Source of the DNA: Spirochaetaceae bacterium
GTDB lineage: Bacteria > Spirochaetota > Spirochaetia > Treponematales > Rectinemataceae
Direction: 5' to 3'
Length of the DNA: 64,000 nucleotides
Assembly: GCA_025356015.1 (NCBI GenBank)
Contig: JANXYO010000007.1
Span: 25,443-89,442 of the forward strand
The stretch's first letter is position 1. Each line of letters opens with the position of its first letter. Made by a program: the position numbers and the translations under genes. This document shows positions 24,888 through 33,188 of the stretch, in pieces. The notes under the pieces were generated by a model, which saw only the letters and a program-made list of their open reading frames with translations, was not told the origin of the DNA and ran no database searches.

Positions 24888-26981
24888 CTATTCTTCCTCT
24901 TCCTCGTGGGTCTTGAAGGCGGCCGCGGCCTTGATGACGTCCTCGGCTATCTTGCCGGTGATCGGGGCGTAGTGGTCGAACTCCACCTCGAATGAGCCCG
25001 TGCTGCTCGTTATCGACTTGAGGTCGATGGCGTAGCGCAGGAGCTCGGCCTGGGGGACCTGGGCGTCGATCTCGACGATGCCTCCGCCGATGGGGTTCTG
25101 GCCCGAGATCCTTCCGCGCCTTCCCGAGAGGTCCGACATGACGTCGCCGAGGTTCTTCTCCTCGACGTAGACGGTGAGGTTCATGATCGGCTCGAGGAGG
25201 ACAGGACCCGCCTGTTTTGTGGCCTCGCGGAAGGCTCCGCGCGACGCGAGCTTGAAGGCCATCTCGGAGGAGTCGACGGGGTGCTCCTTGCCGTCGGTGA
25301 TGGCCGTCTTGACGTCCACCACGGGGTAGCCGGCGACGACGCCCATCTCCATCGCCTGGTGGATTCCCTTCTCGATGCCGGGGATGAAGCCCTTGGACAC
25401 CGACTGGCCGAAGAGCTTGTTCTCGAATTGGTAGCCGGTTCCGCGCTCGAGGGGCTCGACATCGAAGACGACCCGGGCGTACTGACCGTGGCCACCGGTC
25501 TGCTTCTTGTGGGTGTACTCGGCGGTCGCCTTCTTGGTGATCGTCTCGCGGTAGGCGACGCGGGGCACGCGGGTCTCGGCGGCGATCTTGGTGCCGTTCT
25601 TGATCTTGTCGAGGATCATGTTGATCTGGAGCTCGCCCATGCCGGCGATGACGGTCTCCTTGGTCTCGGCGTTGAACTTCACCTGGAAGGTGAGGTCCTC
25701 TTCGGCTGACTTGAGGAGGTTCTCGTTGAGCTTGTCCTCCTCCTTCTTGTTCACGGCCGACATGGCGAGCATGTGGACGGGCGTGGGGAGGTGGAGATGG
25801 GAATAGGCGAAGGGCTTGTCCATCGAGGAGATCGTGTCATTGGTCTTGAGCGCTGTCGACTTGGCGATGATGCCGATGTCGCCCGCGGCCAGGTTCGAGG
25901 CGTCCTCGAGCTTCTTGCCCTGGAGGGTGTAGAGCTTCGAGAGCTTCTCCTTGCGCCCGTCGCGGAGGTTGACGATGTCGAGGTCGGGGCTCAGGGTCCC
26001 GGTGATCACCTTGACGTAGCTGAGGCGTCCCGAGAACTGGTCGATCTGGGTCTTGATGACGAGGGCCGAGGCGGGCTTCGAGGGGTCGACCCCGATCTCG
26101 ATGTCGCCCGAGCCGTTCTTGACTACCTCGGGCGTCATGTCGAGGGGCGAGGGAGCGTCGGCGGCGATGAAATCGAGGAGGGCTGTGGTGCCCGTGTTGC
26201 GCGCACCCGAACCCGCGAAGGCGGGGATGATGCGGCCGGCCGCGAGGGCCTCGCGCATGCCTTTGAGGGTCTCTTCCTGGCTGAGCTCGCCCTGCTCGAG
26301 GTATTTCTCCATGAGGACGTCGTCGCCCTCGGCCGCCGCCTCGTAGAGCCTGGAGCGGTATTCGGCGACCGTCTCCACCATGTCGGCTGGAATGGGCGCG
26401 GCCTCTTCCTTCTGGTCGTGGTTCGCGGGCATCAGGTAGGCCTTGCCGTTGAGGATGTCGATGACACCCTTGAACTCCGGGCCTTCGCCTATCGGTATCG
26501 TGATGGCGACCGAAGATACCTTGAACTTTTCCTTTATGTCGTCGAGGGCCTTCTGGAAGGATGCCCTCTCCTCCTCGAGGCGGTTGACGAAGATCATGCG
26601 GGGCTTGGCCCTGGCCTCGAGGTTGCGCCAGAGCTTGATCGTCTCGATCTGGACACCGGTCCTTCCATCGACGATCACGAGGACCGACTCGCAGGAGCGC
26701 AATGCCAGGATGACCTCGCCGACGAAGTCCGAGGATCCCGGAGTGTCGAGGAAATTGAGCTTGACGTCTTTCCAGGTGGCGTGGGTCAGCGAAGCGTGGA
26801 TGGAAATTTTCCGGGCGATCTCATCCTCACCGTAGTCGCTCGTCGTCTTTCCCGACTCGATCGTCTCCGGCTTGGGGATGGCGCCACCCTGGAAAAGGAG
26901 GTGCTCGAGCAGGGTAGTCTTACCCGTGCCGCCGTGGCCGGCTATGGCCACGTTCCGGATGAAGTCGGTCGAATACGCCAT
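24888..26981 (-). CDS. Elongation factor G-like translation GTPase
   Basis: 697 residues with the full five-domain EF-G plan. It belongs to the EF-G-like (EF-G2/FusA2) branch, not canonical EF-G: G1 is GHGGTGKT (residues 15-22) in place of AHIDAGKT. G3 is DTPGSSDF (79-86), where the catalytic His of DTPGH is Ser83, and G4 is NRLE (133-136) instead of NKxD. Domain IV contains KKQTGGHGQYARV. It has AAGGAG before the ATG. A near-perfect promoter drives it (see separate entry), so it is likely well expressed. The altered G motifs suggest different GTP hydrolysis or a role other than routine translocation. Confidence 0.88.
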   Translation of the reverse strand: MAYSTDFIRNVAIAGHGGTGKTTLLEHLLFQGGAIPKPETIESGKTTSDYGEDEIARKISIHASLTHATWKDVKLNFLDTPGSSDFVGEVILALRSCESVLVIVDGRTGVQIETIKLWRNLEARAKPRMIFVNRLEEERASFQKALDDIKEKFKVSSVAITIPIGEGPEFKGVIDILNGKAYLMPANHDQKEEAAPIPADMVETVAEYRSRLYEAAAEGDDVLMEKYLEQGELSQEETLKGMREALAAGRIIPAFAGSGARNTGTTALLDFIAADAPSPLDMTPEVVKNGSGDIEIGVDPSKPASALVIKTQIDQFSGRLSYVKVITGTLSPDLDIVNLRDGRKEKLSKLYTLQGKKLEDASNLAAGDIGIIAKSTALKTNDTISSMDKPFAYSHLHLPTPVHMLAMSAVNKKEEDKLNENLLKSAEEDLTFQVKFNAETKETVIAGMGELQINMILDKIKNGTKIAAETRVPRVAYRETITKKATAEYTHKKQTGGHGQYARVVFDVEPLERGTGYQFENKLFGQSVSKGFIPGIEKGIHQAMEMGVVAGYPVVDVKTAITDGKEHPVDSSEMAFKLASRGAFREATKQAGPVLLEPIMNLTVYVEEKNLGDVMSDLSGRRGRISGQNPIGGGIVEIDAQVPQAELLRYAIDLKSITSSTGSFEVEFDHYAPITGKIAEDVIKAAAAFKTHEEEEE

Positions 26982-27043
26982 AATCGCTCCTTACACTGGT
27001 GCTTGACGCGGTTTTACCCCGTCGCATGTTAGTGAAACGCCGT

Positions 27044-27071
27044 ATTATAAACCGGGTCTACGCGGTGTCAA
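27044..27071 (-). promoter_or_regulatory. Consensus sigma70 promoter of the EF-G-like gene
   Basis: On the minus strand a perfect TTGACA (27071-27066) and a perfect TATAAT (27049-27044) are separated by 16 bp. Transcription would start near 27037, giving a leader of about 55 nt with AAGGAG before the ATG at 26981. Confidence 0.8.
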
Positions 27072-27085
27072 CAGGAAAGCTCGGC

Positions 27086-28093
27086 CTATCGCCCGAGGGC
27101 CTTGAAGGAGCTCTCGCGCAGCTTGAATATCTCGTAGTTCCAGTTGAGGACCCAGGGCTCGAAGAGCTCCTCGAGCTCGCTGATGGCGAGGGCGAAGCGG
27201 CTGCGGACAAGCCCTCCGCGTGTAGAGCGGGGGAGGACGATGAAGTCGTATTCCTCGATGCGGCCGTGGCTTTCCATGCCCCGAGGGGCCTCGAGCCTCG
27301 TCTCGTGGCCCGTGAGGACGAGGACCTTCCTCCCCGCATCGAGGCCAAGGATCTCGCGCTTCACCTGGGTCTCCCCGGAGTTCTCGACAAAGAGCTCCCC
27401 CTTGGCGAGGAAGGAGGAGCCCTCGACTATCCAGTCGGCCTCGATGCCGGAGTAGAGCTCCCGGTTCCGCCCGAGGATGATGTTGAGTACCGGATCCACC
27501 CGACCTTCCGGCACAAGGAGCTCGATCCGCTCGGCCAGGGGACCGGGCCTGCCGAGGGTCTGGATGACGCCCAGGTTGTGGGTGGCCACGCGCCAGGCCC
27601 AGGGGAGGGAACAGGCGTTCTCGGCGATGAGCTCGGCGACCCTGCTGACCGTGCTGCCGGCGCCGAGGAGGATGGTGAGCGGCCTTCGGCTCTGGCCCGC
27701 CTCGCGGTCGTTGCGGATGAGGTCGAATACGCCATTGGCGACCCTGATCTTCTGGGTGACATAGAGGTGCTGCTTCTGGAAGTAGGTGCGCATGTCCCTG
27801 GCGATGCCGAGGGCCAGGCTGCCGTCGCCCCTCTCCTCCTTGCGGAAGAGGGACACGCCGATCTCCTCCTCGTACTTGTGGAGCTGGGTCGAGATCCAGG
27901 CGTCGCTCGTGTAGTCGATGCCCACCCTCTCCCGCAGCTGCCGCCGGAGCTCGCTCATCGGTATCTCGAGGTCGAGGATCGAATCGCTTCCACGGGCGTC
28001 GTACTCCTCCGAGAAGAGGACGAAGAGGGATGCGACGAGGTCTTTCTGCTTGAGCCTTCTGCGAAGGCCCTCGGGGGAAGGGTTCTCGGCCAT
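27086..28093 (-). CDS. DeoR/SorC-like sugar-responsive transcriptional regulator
   Basis: 335 residues. The N-terminal third is helical with a possible helix-turn-helix (ELRRQLRERVGIDYTSDAWI). Residues about 135 onward contain PLTILLGAGSTVSRVAELI, the phosphosugar-binding glycine-rich loop typical of DeoR C-terminal domains (GTTxxxLAxxL), and a GLVRSRFALAISE tail. The family call is moderate. It is divergent from the ABC-importer operon and may regulate it. The ATG at 28093 has no SD and lies 13 nt from a -10. Confidence 0.55.
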   Translation of the reverse strand: MAENPSPEGLRRRLKQKDLVASLFVLFSEEYDARGSDSILDLEIPMSELRRQLRERVGIDYTSDAWISTQLHKYEEEIGVSLFRKEERGDGSLALGIARDMRTYFQKQHLYVTQKIRVANGVFDLIRNDREAGQSRRPLTILLGAGSTVSRVAELIAENACSLPWAWRVATHNLGVIQTLGRPGPLAERIELLVPEGRVDPVLNIILGRNRELYSGIEADWIVEGSSFLAKGELFVENSGETQVKREILGLDAGRKVLVLTGHETRLEAPRGMESHGRIEEYDFIVLPRSTRGGLVRSRFALAISELEELFEPWVLNWNYEIFKLRESSFKALGR

Positions 28094-28106
28094 TGTGTGC
28101 TTGCAT

Positions 28107-28135
28107 GATATACCCGCTTTTTGCTTAGCAGGCAA
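28107..28135 (-). promoter_or_regulatory. Promoter of the DeoR-like regulator
   Basis: TTGCCT (28135-28130), a 17-bp spacer and TATATC (28112-28107) on the minus strand. The ATG is 13 nt after the -10, leaving a leader of about 6 nt with no SD. Confidence 0.45.
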
Positions 28136-28185
28136 GGAAAGCATAGTTCCTCCGCCGAGCCTCAGAAGCTCGGGACTGAAATTCG

Positions 28186-28260
28186 TTGCGGGCCGGTCAA
28201 AAGACGGGCTAGAGTAGCGCCGGGCCTAAGAGCCGCCCTGGAAGGGTGGCGCATTCCAGG
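28186..28260 (+). promoter_or_regulatory. Promoter and leader inverted repeat of the ABC-importer operon
   Basis: TTGCGG (28186-28191), an 18-bp spacer and TAGAGT (28210-28215). The leader contains a perfect inverted repeat CCTGGAA/TTCCAGG (28237-28243 and 28254-28260) that could be an operator or an RNA hairpin. The gene start at 28296 has AGGAGG. Confidence 0.45.
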
Positions 28261-28295
28261 TCCCGTCCGCTCGTCAGAAAAAGGAGGCTCGCACC

Positions 28296-29552
28296 GTGAA
28301 AAGATTCCTGATTGTGACCTTGTTGGTCCTCACAGCCTTTTCCGTCTTCGCCCAGGCGGCCAAGAAACCCGTCAAACTCGTCATCGCCGGCCGCGACGGC
28401 GACTACGGTAACGCCATGCAGGTCGCCGTCGACGCCTACACCGCAGCCCATCCCGAGGTGAGCATCGAGCTCCTCAAGCTCTCCGGCGATGACATCTACC
28501 AGAAATCCGTCATCGATCTGCGCAGCGGAACGGGGAGCTACGACCTCATCCTCATCGACGACCCCAAGTCACTCCAGTTCCAGAAGGCCGGCTGGCTCGC
28601 CGACCTCGGCGACTACTACAAGAAGGCCGGCAAGCAGGCCGATCCCGACTTCATCCAGAGCCTCGTGAACCTCTGCCGCTATCCCAACCAGCCCAGCGGC
28701 AAGCTCTACGGCCTGCCCTTCGTCGGGAACGTGTCCCTCTTCGCCTACCGCGCCGACCTCTACAAGAAATACTCGCTTCCCGAGCCCAAGACCTGGACCG
28801 ATGTCCTGGTGGCCGCGAAGAAGATCTCCGAGAACGAGAGCGGGGTATCGGGCGTCACCTTCCGCGGCGTCAAGGGCAACCCGATCGTCACGGCCTTCCT
28901 GCCAGTGTTCTGGGCCTTCGGCGGCGAGCTCATCGACGCGAAGGGCCAGCCAAGCGTGAATTCCCCCGAGGGCATCAAGGCCCTCTCCTACTTCCTCGAG
29001 CTCGCCAAGTACGCCCCGAAGGGCGTGTCGATGAACAACACGGCCCAGGTCCGAGACGGCCTCCTCGCCGGGACCGCCGCCATCGCCCCCGAGGTCTGGC
29101 CGGCCTGGCTCGGCAGCATGGACGATCCGACCAAGTCCAAGGTCGCGGGCAACGTGCGCGTGATGAAGCACCCTGGCGAGGTGACGAAGTCGGCTCCCAT
29201 GATCGGGATCTGGCACATCGCCATGCCAGCCGCCTCCAAGAACAAGGACGCGGCCTTTGACTTCCTGGTCTACGTCACGGGCAAGGAAGCCCAGAAGCTC
29301 ATGGCCATCCAGACCGGCCTGCCCCCGAGCCGCTCCTCGGTCTACGACGATGCCGATGTCCTCAAGCTCAGGCCCTGGTATCCCGCGGTGCGCGACGCCC
29401 TCGTGAACGGCAAGGCCAGGCCCAGGACCATGGTCTGGGGCGAGATCGAGAACGTGCTCGGCGACTATCTGCAGATGGCCCTGATCGGTGACCTGAAGCC
29501 CGACGCCGCGCTGAACGAGGCCAACGCCAAGCTCGTCCAGGTGCTCAAGTAA
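28296..29552 (+). CDS. ABC transporter substrate-binding protein, family 1 (sugar type)
   Basis: 418 residues with a signal peptide (KRFLIVTLLVLTAFSVFAQ), then the typical two-lobed binding-protein pattern: YDLILIDDP, GLPFVGNVSLFAYRADLYKKYS, and PVFWAFGGELID. It captures a sugar or polyol-type ligand in the periplasm and delivers it to the two permeases downstream. The start is a GTG with AGGAGG 7 nt upstream. Downstream GDPD-like and PfkB-like genes suggest the ligand may be a glycerophosphodiester or a sugar; this is inferred from context only. Confidence 0.92.
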   Translation: MKRFLIVTLLVLTAFSVFAQAAKKPVKLVIAGRDGDYGNAMQVAVDAYTAAHPEVSIELLKLSGDDIYQKSVIDLRSGTGSYDLILIDDPKSLQFQKAGWLADLGDYYKKAGKQADPDFIQSLVNLCRYPNQPSGKLYGLPFVGNVSLFAYRADLYKKYSLPEPKTWTDVLVAAKKISENESGVSGVTFRGVKGNPIVTAFLPVFWAFGGELIDAKGQPSVNSPEGIKALSYFLELAKYAPKGVSMNNTAQVRDGLLAGTAAIAPEVWPAWLGSMDDPTKSKVAGNVRVMKHPGEVTKSAPMIGIWHIAMPAASKNKDAAFDFLVYVTGKEAQKLMAIQTGLPPSRSSVYDDADVLKLRPWYPAVRDALVNGKARPRTMVWGEIENVLGDYLQMALIGDLKPDAALNEANAKLVQVLK

Positions 29553-29569
29553 AGCCACAGGCCAAGAGA

Positions 29570-29598
29570 GAAACGCACGCCACGGAGGCACGGAGTCT
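29570..29598 (+). repeat. Dispersed CACGGAG-type repeat, copy B
   Basis: 29 nt, 26 of them identical to 16649-16677. It lies between the binding-protein and first permease genes and is enclosed by an inverted repeat CCACAGG...CCTGTGG (about 29555 and 29611), so the transcript could fold into a hairpin between the two genes and set their relative expression. Confidence 0.65.
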
Positions 29599-29654
29599 AA
29601 CTCCGCGCCCCTGTGGTGGCTTCTCCAGATAAGCCGATTCCCGGAGACCAAATC

Positions 29655-30533
29655 ATGATCCGCGAGACCCGCATGAAGGGCAAAGCCCTCTTCTTCTGGG
29701 CGATCCTTTCGCCGGCCCTTGCCCTGATGGTCTGGCTCACGGCCTATCCCATGCTGAGCGTGGCGGTCACCTCGCTGCAGAACTACAACTACATGACCGA
29801 CACGAGGAGCTGGGTGGGCCTTGGCAACTATGGTGACATCCTGGGCGACCGCCTCTTCCTCCAGTCCTTCAGGAACACCCTCGTCTTCTGTCTCGGCACG
29901 ACCCTCGTCGAGGTCTTCCTGGGCATCGTCCTCGCCCTGGTCTTCTACGGCGACTTCCGCGGCAAGAGGACCTTCATGATCCTCGCCATCTTCCCGATGA
30001 TGCTCTCCACGATGGTCGTCTGCGCGGTCTGGAAGACCCTGTTCCACTACGACATAGGTCTTCTCAACTACACCCTGCAGTCCCTGGGACTGGAGCGCTT
30101 CGGCTGGCTCATCGACAAGAACAAGGCCCTCTCATCGCTGGCCCTCGTCGATATCTGGCAGTGGACCCCCTTCTCCTTCATCGTCATCCAGGCCGGCCTC
30201 GCCTCGGTGCCCGCCGAGATCTTCGAGGCCTCCCTCATCGACGGGGCTAGTTCCCGGCAGAGGGTCTTTCGCATCACCCTGCCCATCCTTCGCGACCAGA
30301 TCCTCCTGCTCGCCCTCCTGCGGACCATCGACACCTTCAAGGTCTTCGCCAAGGTCTACGCCCTCACCGGGGGTGGGCCGGGCAACGCCACCGAGACGAC
30401 CTCGCTCTTCATCTACCGCGAGGCATTCTCCTACTTCAAATTCGGCCGCTCCTCGGCGGCGTCCATGATTACCCTCGCCGCGGTGGTCCTGATGTCGGCC
30501 TTCTACCTCCGCAAGATCCTCAAGGAGGAATGA
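29655..30533 (+). CDS. Sugar ABC transporter permease (MalF/UgpA type)
   Basis: 292-residue inner-membrane permease with six hydrophobic segments. The EAA coupling loop is EASLIDGASSRQRVFRITLP near residue 195. The ATG at 29655 has GGAGA upstream. It is separated from the binding-protein gene by about 100 bp that include a dispersed repeat, and overlaps the second permease gene. Confidence 0.92.
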   Translation: MIRETRMKGKALFFWAILSPALALMVWLTAYPMLSVAVTSLQNYNYMTDTRSWVGLGNYGDILGDRLFLQSFRNTLVFCLGTTLVEVFLGIVLALVFYGDFRGKRTFMILAIFPMMLSTMVVCAVWKTLFHYDIGLLNYTLQSLGLERFGWLIDKNKALSSLALVDIWQWTPFSFIVIQAGLASVPAEIFEASLIDGASSRQRVFRITLPILRDQILLLALLRTIDTFKVFAKVYALTGGGPGNATETTSLFIYREAFSYFKFGRSSAASMITLAAVVLMSAFYLRKILKEE

Positions 30534-30535
30534 CG

Positions 30536-31369
30536 ATGGCCGCCTATGTCGCTAAAAAGCGCGGGATCCTCTTCCCCCTGGCCCTCGCTTCCATTCTCTT
30601 CGTGACCCTGTTCCCGATCTACTGGATCATCGTCACGGCCCTCAAGCCCTCGATCGAGAACATCTCGCCCGTCCCCTTCCTCCTGCCCCACAATGCCACC
30701 CTGGCGAACTTCGCAGCCCTCCTCTCCGGCGGCTATCTGCGGAACCTCCTCAACTCGGTCTTCGTCACGGGAGCATCGACCCTCCTCTCCCTCGTCCTGG
30801 CCCTCCTCGCGGCCTACGCCCTGTGCCGCTACCGCTTCCCCTTCCGGCTCAACCAGGCCTTCCTCATCTGGATCATCCTCGCCAAGATGCTGCCGCCCGT
30901 GGTCCTCGCCGTGCCCATCTACGAGGTCTTCATGAAGGCGAAGTTCCTGAACAGCCTATGGGGCCTCGTCCTCGTCTACCAGGTCTACACCCTGCCGTAC
31001 TGCATCTGGATGCTCTTCGGCTTCGTGAAGTCCCTGCCCCTGGAATACGAGGAGGCCGCCGAGATCGACGGCGCCTCGCCCCTGCAGGTCCTCGGCCGCA
31101 TTGTCCTGCCCCTGGTGCGCACCGGCATCGTCGCGACCGCGATATTCACCGTCATCGTCGCCTGGGACGAGTTCCTCTTCGCCGTCCTCTTCATCAGGAG
31201 CCCCGAGCTCCTTACCTTGCCCCTTGTCATCGTCAACTTCATCGGGGAGTTCGAGACCCTCTGGGGCCAGCTCATGGCCGTGGGTCTCCTCGCGGCCCTG
31301 CCCGTCCTCCTCTTCTCGAGGATCGTGTACCGCCACATGAGCACGGCCTATGCCCTGGGCCTCAAATGA
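30536..31369 (+). CDS. Sugar ABC transporter permease (MalG/UgpE type)
   Basis: 277-residue partner permease with six hydrophobic segments and the EAA loop EYEEAAEIDGASPLQVLGRI. Two ATGs are possible, 30530 and 30536; 30536 is chosen because AGGAGG is 7 nt before it, while it would nearly touch the first. The stop overlaps the start of the GDPD-like gene by 4 nt. No ATPase gene is in the operon; importers of this family often share one MsiK/UgpC-type ATPase encoded elsewhere. Confidence 0.92.
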   Translation: MAAYVAKKRGILFPLALASILFVTLFPIYWIIVTALKPSIENISPVPFLLPHNATLANFAALLSGGYLRNLLNSVFVTGASTLLSLVLALLAAYALCRYRFPFRLNQAFLIWIILAKMLPPVVLAVPIYEVFMKAKFLNSLWGLVLVYQVYTLPYCIWMLFGFVKSLPLEYEEAAEIDGASPLQVLGRIVLPLVRTGIVATAIFTVIVAWDEFLFAVLFIRSPELLTLPLVIVNFIGEFETLWGQLMAVGLLAALPVLLFSRIVYRHMSTAYALGLK

Positions 31370-32046
31370 GGTGGTCCTTTCCCCTCGTCACGGCCCACTC
31401 GGGCTGCCTTGGCTCGAGGCCGAACGGGCGCGAGCACATCGGCCTGGCGATCGCCTCGGGCGCCGACCAGGTAGAGCTGGACATACGCCTGGGCCCAGAC
31501 GGCCGGGTCGTCCTCGCCCACGACGAGGGCCTCGCGCCGGACGGCAGCGAGGTCCTCGAGCTCGGCGAGGCCTTCGAGCTCCTGTCCGGGGGCGGCATGG
31601 TCATGAACCTTGACGCCAAGGAGCCGGAGGCGGCCATAGCCGCGGCGGGCCTGGCCAGAAGGCGGGGCTGCGAGGACTCCATCGTGTTCTCGGGCCTCGG
31701 GCCCGAGGAGGTGAGTCTCGCGCGGGACCGCATACCCGGCTTCCGCTACCTTCTCAACGCCGACTCCCTGCTCCCCGCTTCGGGCTATGGGAGCGGGCAA
31801 ATCAGGGCCGCCTGCCGCATGGTCGCCGAGTATGCCTGCTGCGGCCTCAACCTGCACCATCTCGCCGCGACCAAGGAGCTCATGGACTACGCGCGGCCTC
31901 GCTGCGTTCCGGTGATGCTCTGGACCGTCGATACCGAGGATGAGATGATTGCGGCGCTCGAGCTCGGACCCTACTCCCTGACGACAAACCGGCCCGACCT
32001 CCTCGCCCGCCTCATCCGATGCCGCCAAGAAAGGGGATTATCGTGA
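31366..32046 (+). CDS. Glycerophosphodiester phosphodiesterase-like protein
   Basis: 226 residues of the GDPD TIM-barrel family. GADQVELDIRLGPDG and VVLAHDEG match the conserved ExD and HD blocks, and VMLWTVDTEDE and LTTNRPDLL match the C-terminal strands. The usual first motif HRGxxxxxPENT is AHSGCLGSRPNGREH: the Arg of HRG is Ser and the Glu-Asn are not in the normal place, so activity or substrate may differ. The ATG overlaps the preceding permease stop and its own stop overlaps the kinase start. In E. coli, ugpQ plays this role beside a G3P/GPC importer. Confidence 0.8.
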   Translation: MRWSFPLVTAHSGCLGSRPNGREHIGLAIASGADQVELDIRLGPDGRVVLAHDEGLAPDGSEVLELGEAFELLSGGGMVMNLDAKEPEAAIAAAGLARRRGCEDSIVFSGLGPEEVSLARDRIPGFRYLLNADSLLPASGYGSGQIRAACRMVAEYACCGLNLHHLAATKELMDYARPRCVPVMLWTVDTEDEMIAALELGPYSLTTNRPDLLARLIRCRQERGLS

Positions 32047-32942
32047 ACTACGACATTGCCATGCTCGGCCACGTGTCCAAGGACGTCATAGTGGACCACC
32101 TGGGGAAGGAGACCAGGCTCCTCGGCGGGGCCGTGGTCCAGTCGGCCGCGGCTGCCTCCCGTGCAGGGGCCAGGGTCCTCGTCGTTACCAAGGCTGCGCC
32201 CGAGGACTTGTCGGCGATTGAGCGGCTCGGGGGCGAGGGTGTGGAGCTTATCGTGGCTGCGAGCCTGGCGACCACCTCGATCCTGAATGTCTTCAGGGGC
32301 GCCGACCACGAGCTTCGGGACACAAGCCTCATCTCCAGGGCCGAGCCCTTCGTCGCCGCAGACCTGCCAACAGACGCGAAGCCCGCCATCATAGACCTCG
32401 CAGGGCTCTTTGTCGGGGAGTTGCCCGACAGCCTGATCGAGGAGCTAAGGGGACGGGGACGAATCGCCGTCGACGCCCAGGGCCTCCTCCGCAGGGCCTC
32501 GCCCGCGGGGGCGATGCTTTTCTCGGACTGGGCCGACAAGAGGCGCTTCCTGCCCTTCGTCGAATATTTCAAGGCCGACGCCGCCGAGGCTCGTATCCTG
32601 ACCGGCCTTGAAGACAGGGAGGAGGCCGCCCGCGTCCTGGCTTCCTGGGGAGCCAAGGAAGTAATGCTGACCCACAACACCGAGGTCATCATCTACTGCG
32701 CAGGCAAGATCCACCGCGCGCCCTTCACCCCCTCAAACCTCTCGGGACGGACGGGGAGGGGGGACACGACCTTCGCCGCCTACCTCGCCCGCCGCAAGGA
32801 CCACGAAGCCGGAGAGTCTGTCCGCTTCGCCGCAGCCCTGTGCTCGATCAAGATGGAGAGCCCCGGACCCTTCAGCGGCAGCCTCGATGCCGTCTATGAA
32901 CGCATGGAGAGGGACAAGCAGAGGCCCCCGGCCCAAGCTTGA
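32043..32942 (+). CDS. PfkB-family carbohydrate kinase
   Basis: 299-residue cytosolic sugar kinase. The glycine pair GGAVVQSAAAASRAGA (residues about 26-41) and the C-terminal SGRTGRGDTTFAAYLA, with the catalytic Asp of the GAGD-type anion hole, identify the ribokinase fold. The GTG start at 32043 overlaps the stop of the GDPD-like gene, and GGGGA is upstream. As last gene of the importer operon it probably phosphorylates the imported sugar or a hydrolysis product. The specific sugar is unknown. Confidence 0.85.
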   Translation: MNYDIAMLGHVSKDVIVDHLGKETRLLGGAVVQSAAAASRAGARVLVVTKAAPEDLSAIERLGGEGVELIVAASLATTSILNVFRGADHELRDTSLISRAEPFVAADLPTDAKPAIIDLAGLFVGELPDSLIEELRGRGRIAVDAQGLLRRASPAGAMLFSDWADKRRFLPFVEYFKADAAEARILTGLEDREEAARVLASWGAKEVMLTHNTEVIIYCAGKIHRAPFTPSNLSGRTGRGDTTFAAYLARRKDHEAGESVRFAAALCSIKMESPGPFSGSLDAVYERMERDKQRPPAQA

Positions 32943-32982
32943 CACGCAGGCAGGCGCGAAGTTACCGTACGCGGGCGATAGA

Positions 32983-33055
32983 CGGGACGTAGCCTAGGGG
33001 CTAAGGCGCTTGCTTTGGGAGCAAGAGATCGGCGGTTCAAATCCGCCCGTCCCGA
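32983..33055 (+). tRNA. tRNA-Pro (anticodon TGG)
   Basis: A full cloverleaf: the acceptor stem CGGGACG pairs perfectly with CGTCCCG (33048-33054), with discriminator A at 33055. The D-stem GCCT/AGGC, the anticodon stem CTTGC/GCAAG with loop TTTGGGA (anticodon TGG at 33016-33018), and the T-arm GGCGG-TTCAAAT-CCGCC are all intact. CCA is not encoded. Confidence 0.95.
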
Positions 33056-33092
33056 ATCCTTGGGGTCGGAACCCTCGTCCTTCGGACTCGGG

Positions 33093-33134
33093 TCCGCCCG
33101 TCCCGATAAAGCTTGAGGGACGGGCGGATTTGAA
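33093..33134 (+). repeat. Direct and inverted copies of the tRNA-Pro 3' end
   Basis: TCCGCCCGTCCCGA of the tRNA 3' end (33042-33055) recurs at 33093-33106. The inverted copy GGGACGGGCGGATTTGAA (33117-33134) is the exact complement of tRNA positions 33036-33053. The direct and inverted copies pair over 12 bp around a 12-nt loop, making a strong hairpin that may serve as a terminator although it lacks a T-tract. Confidence 0.8.
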
Positions 33135-33188
33135 GCGGAGGGCGCGCGGCGCGGAAGTGAGGCGGGACGCCCTGATGCCCTCTCAAGA

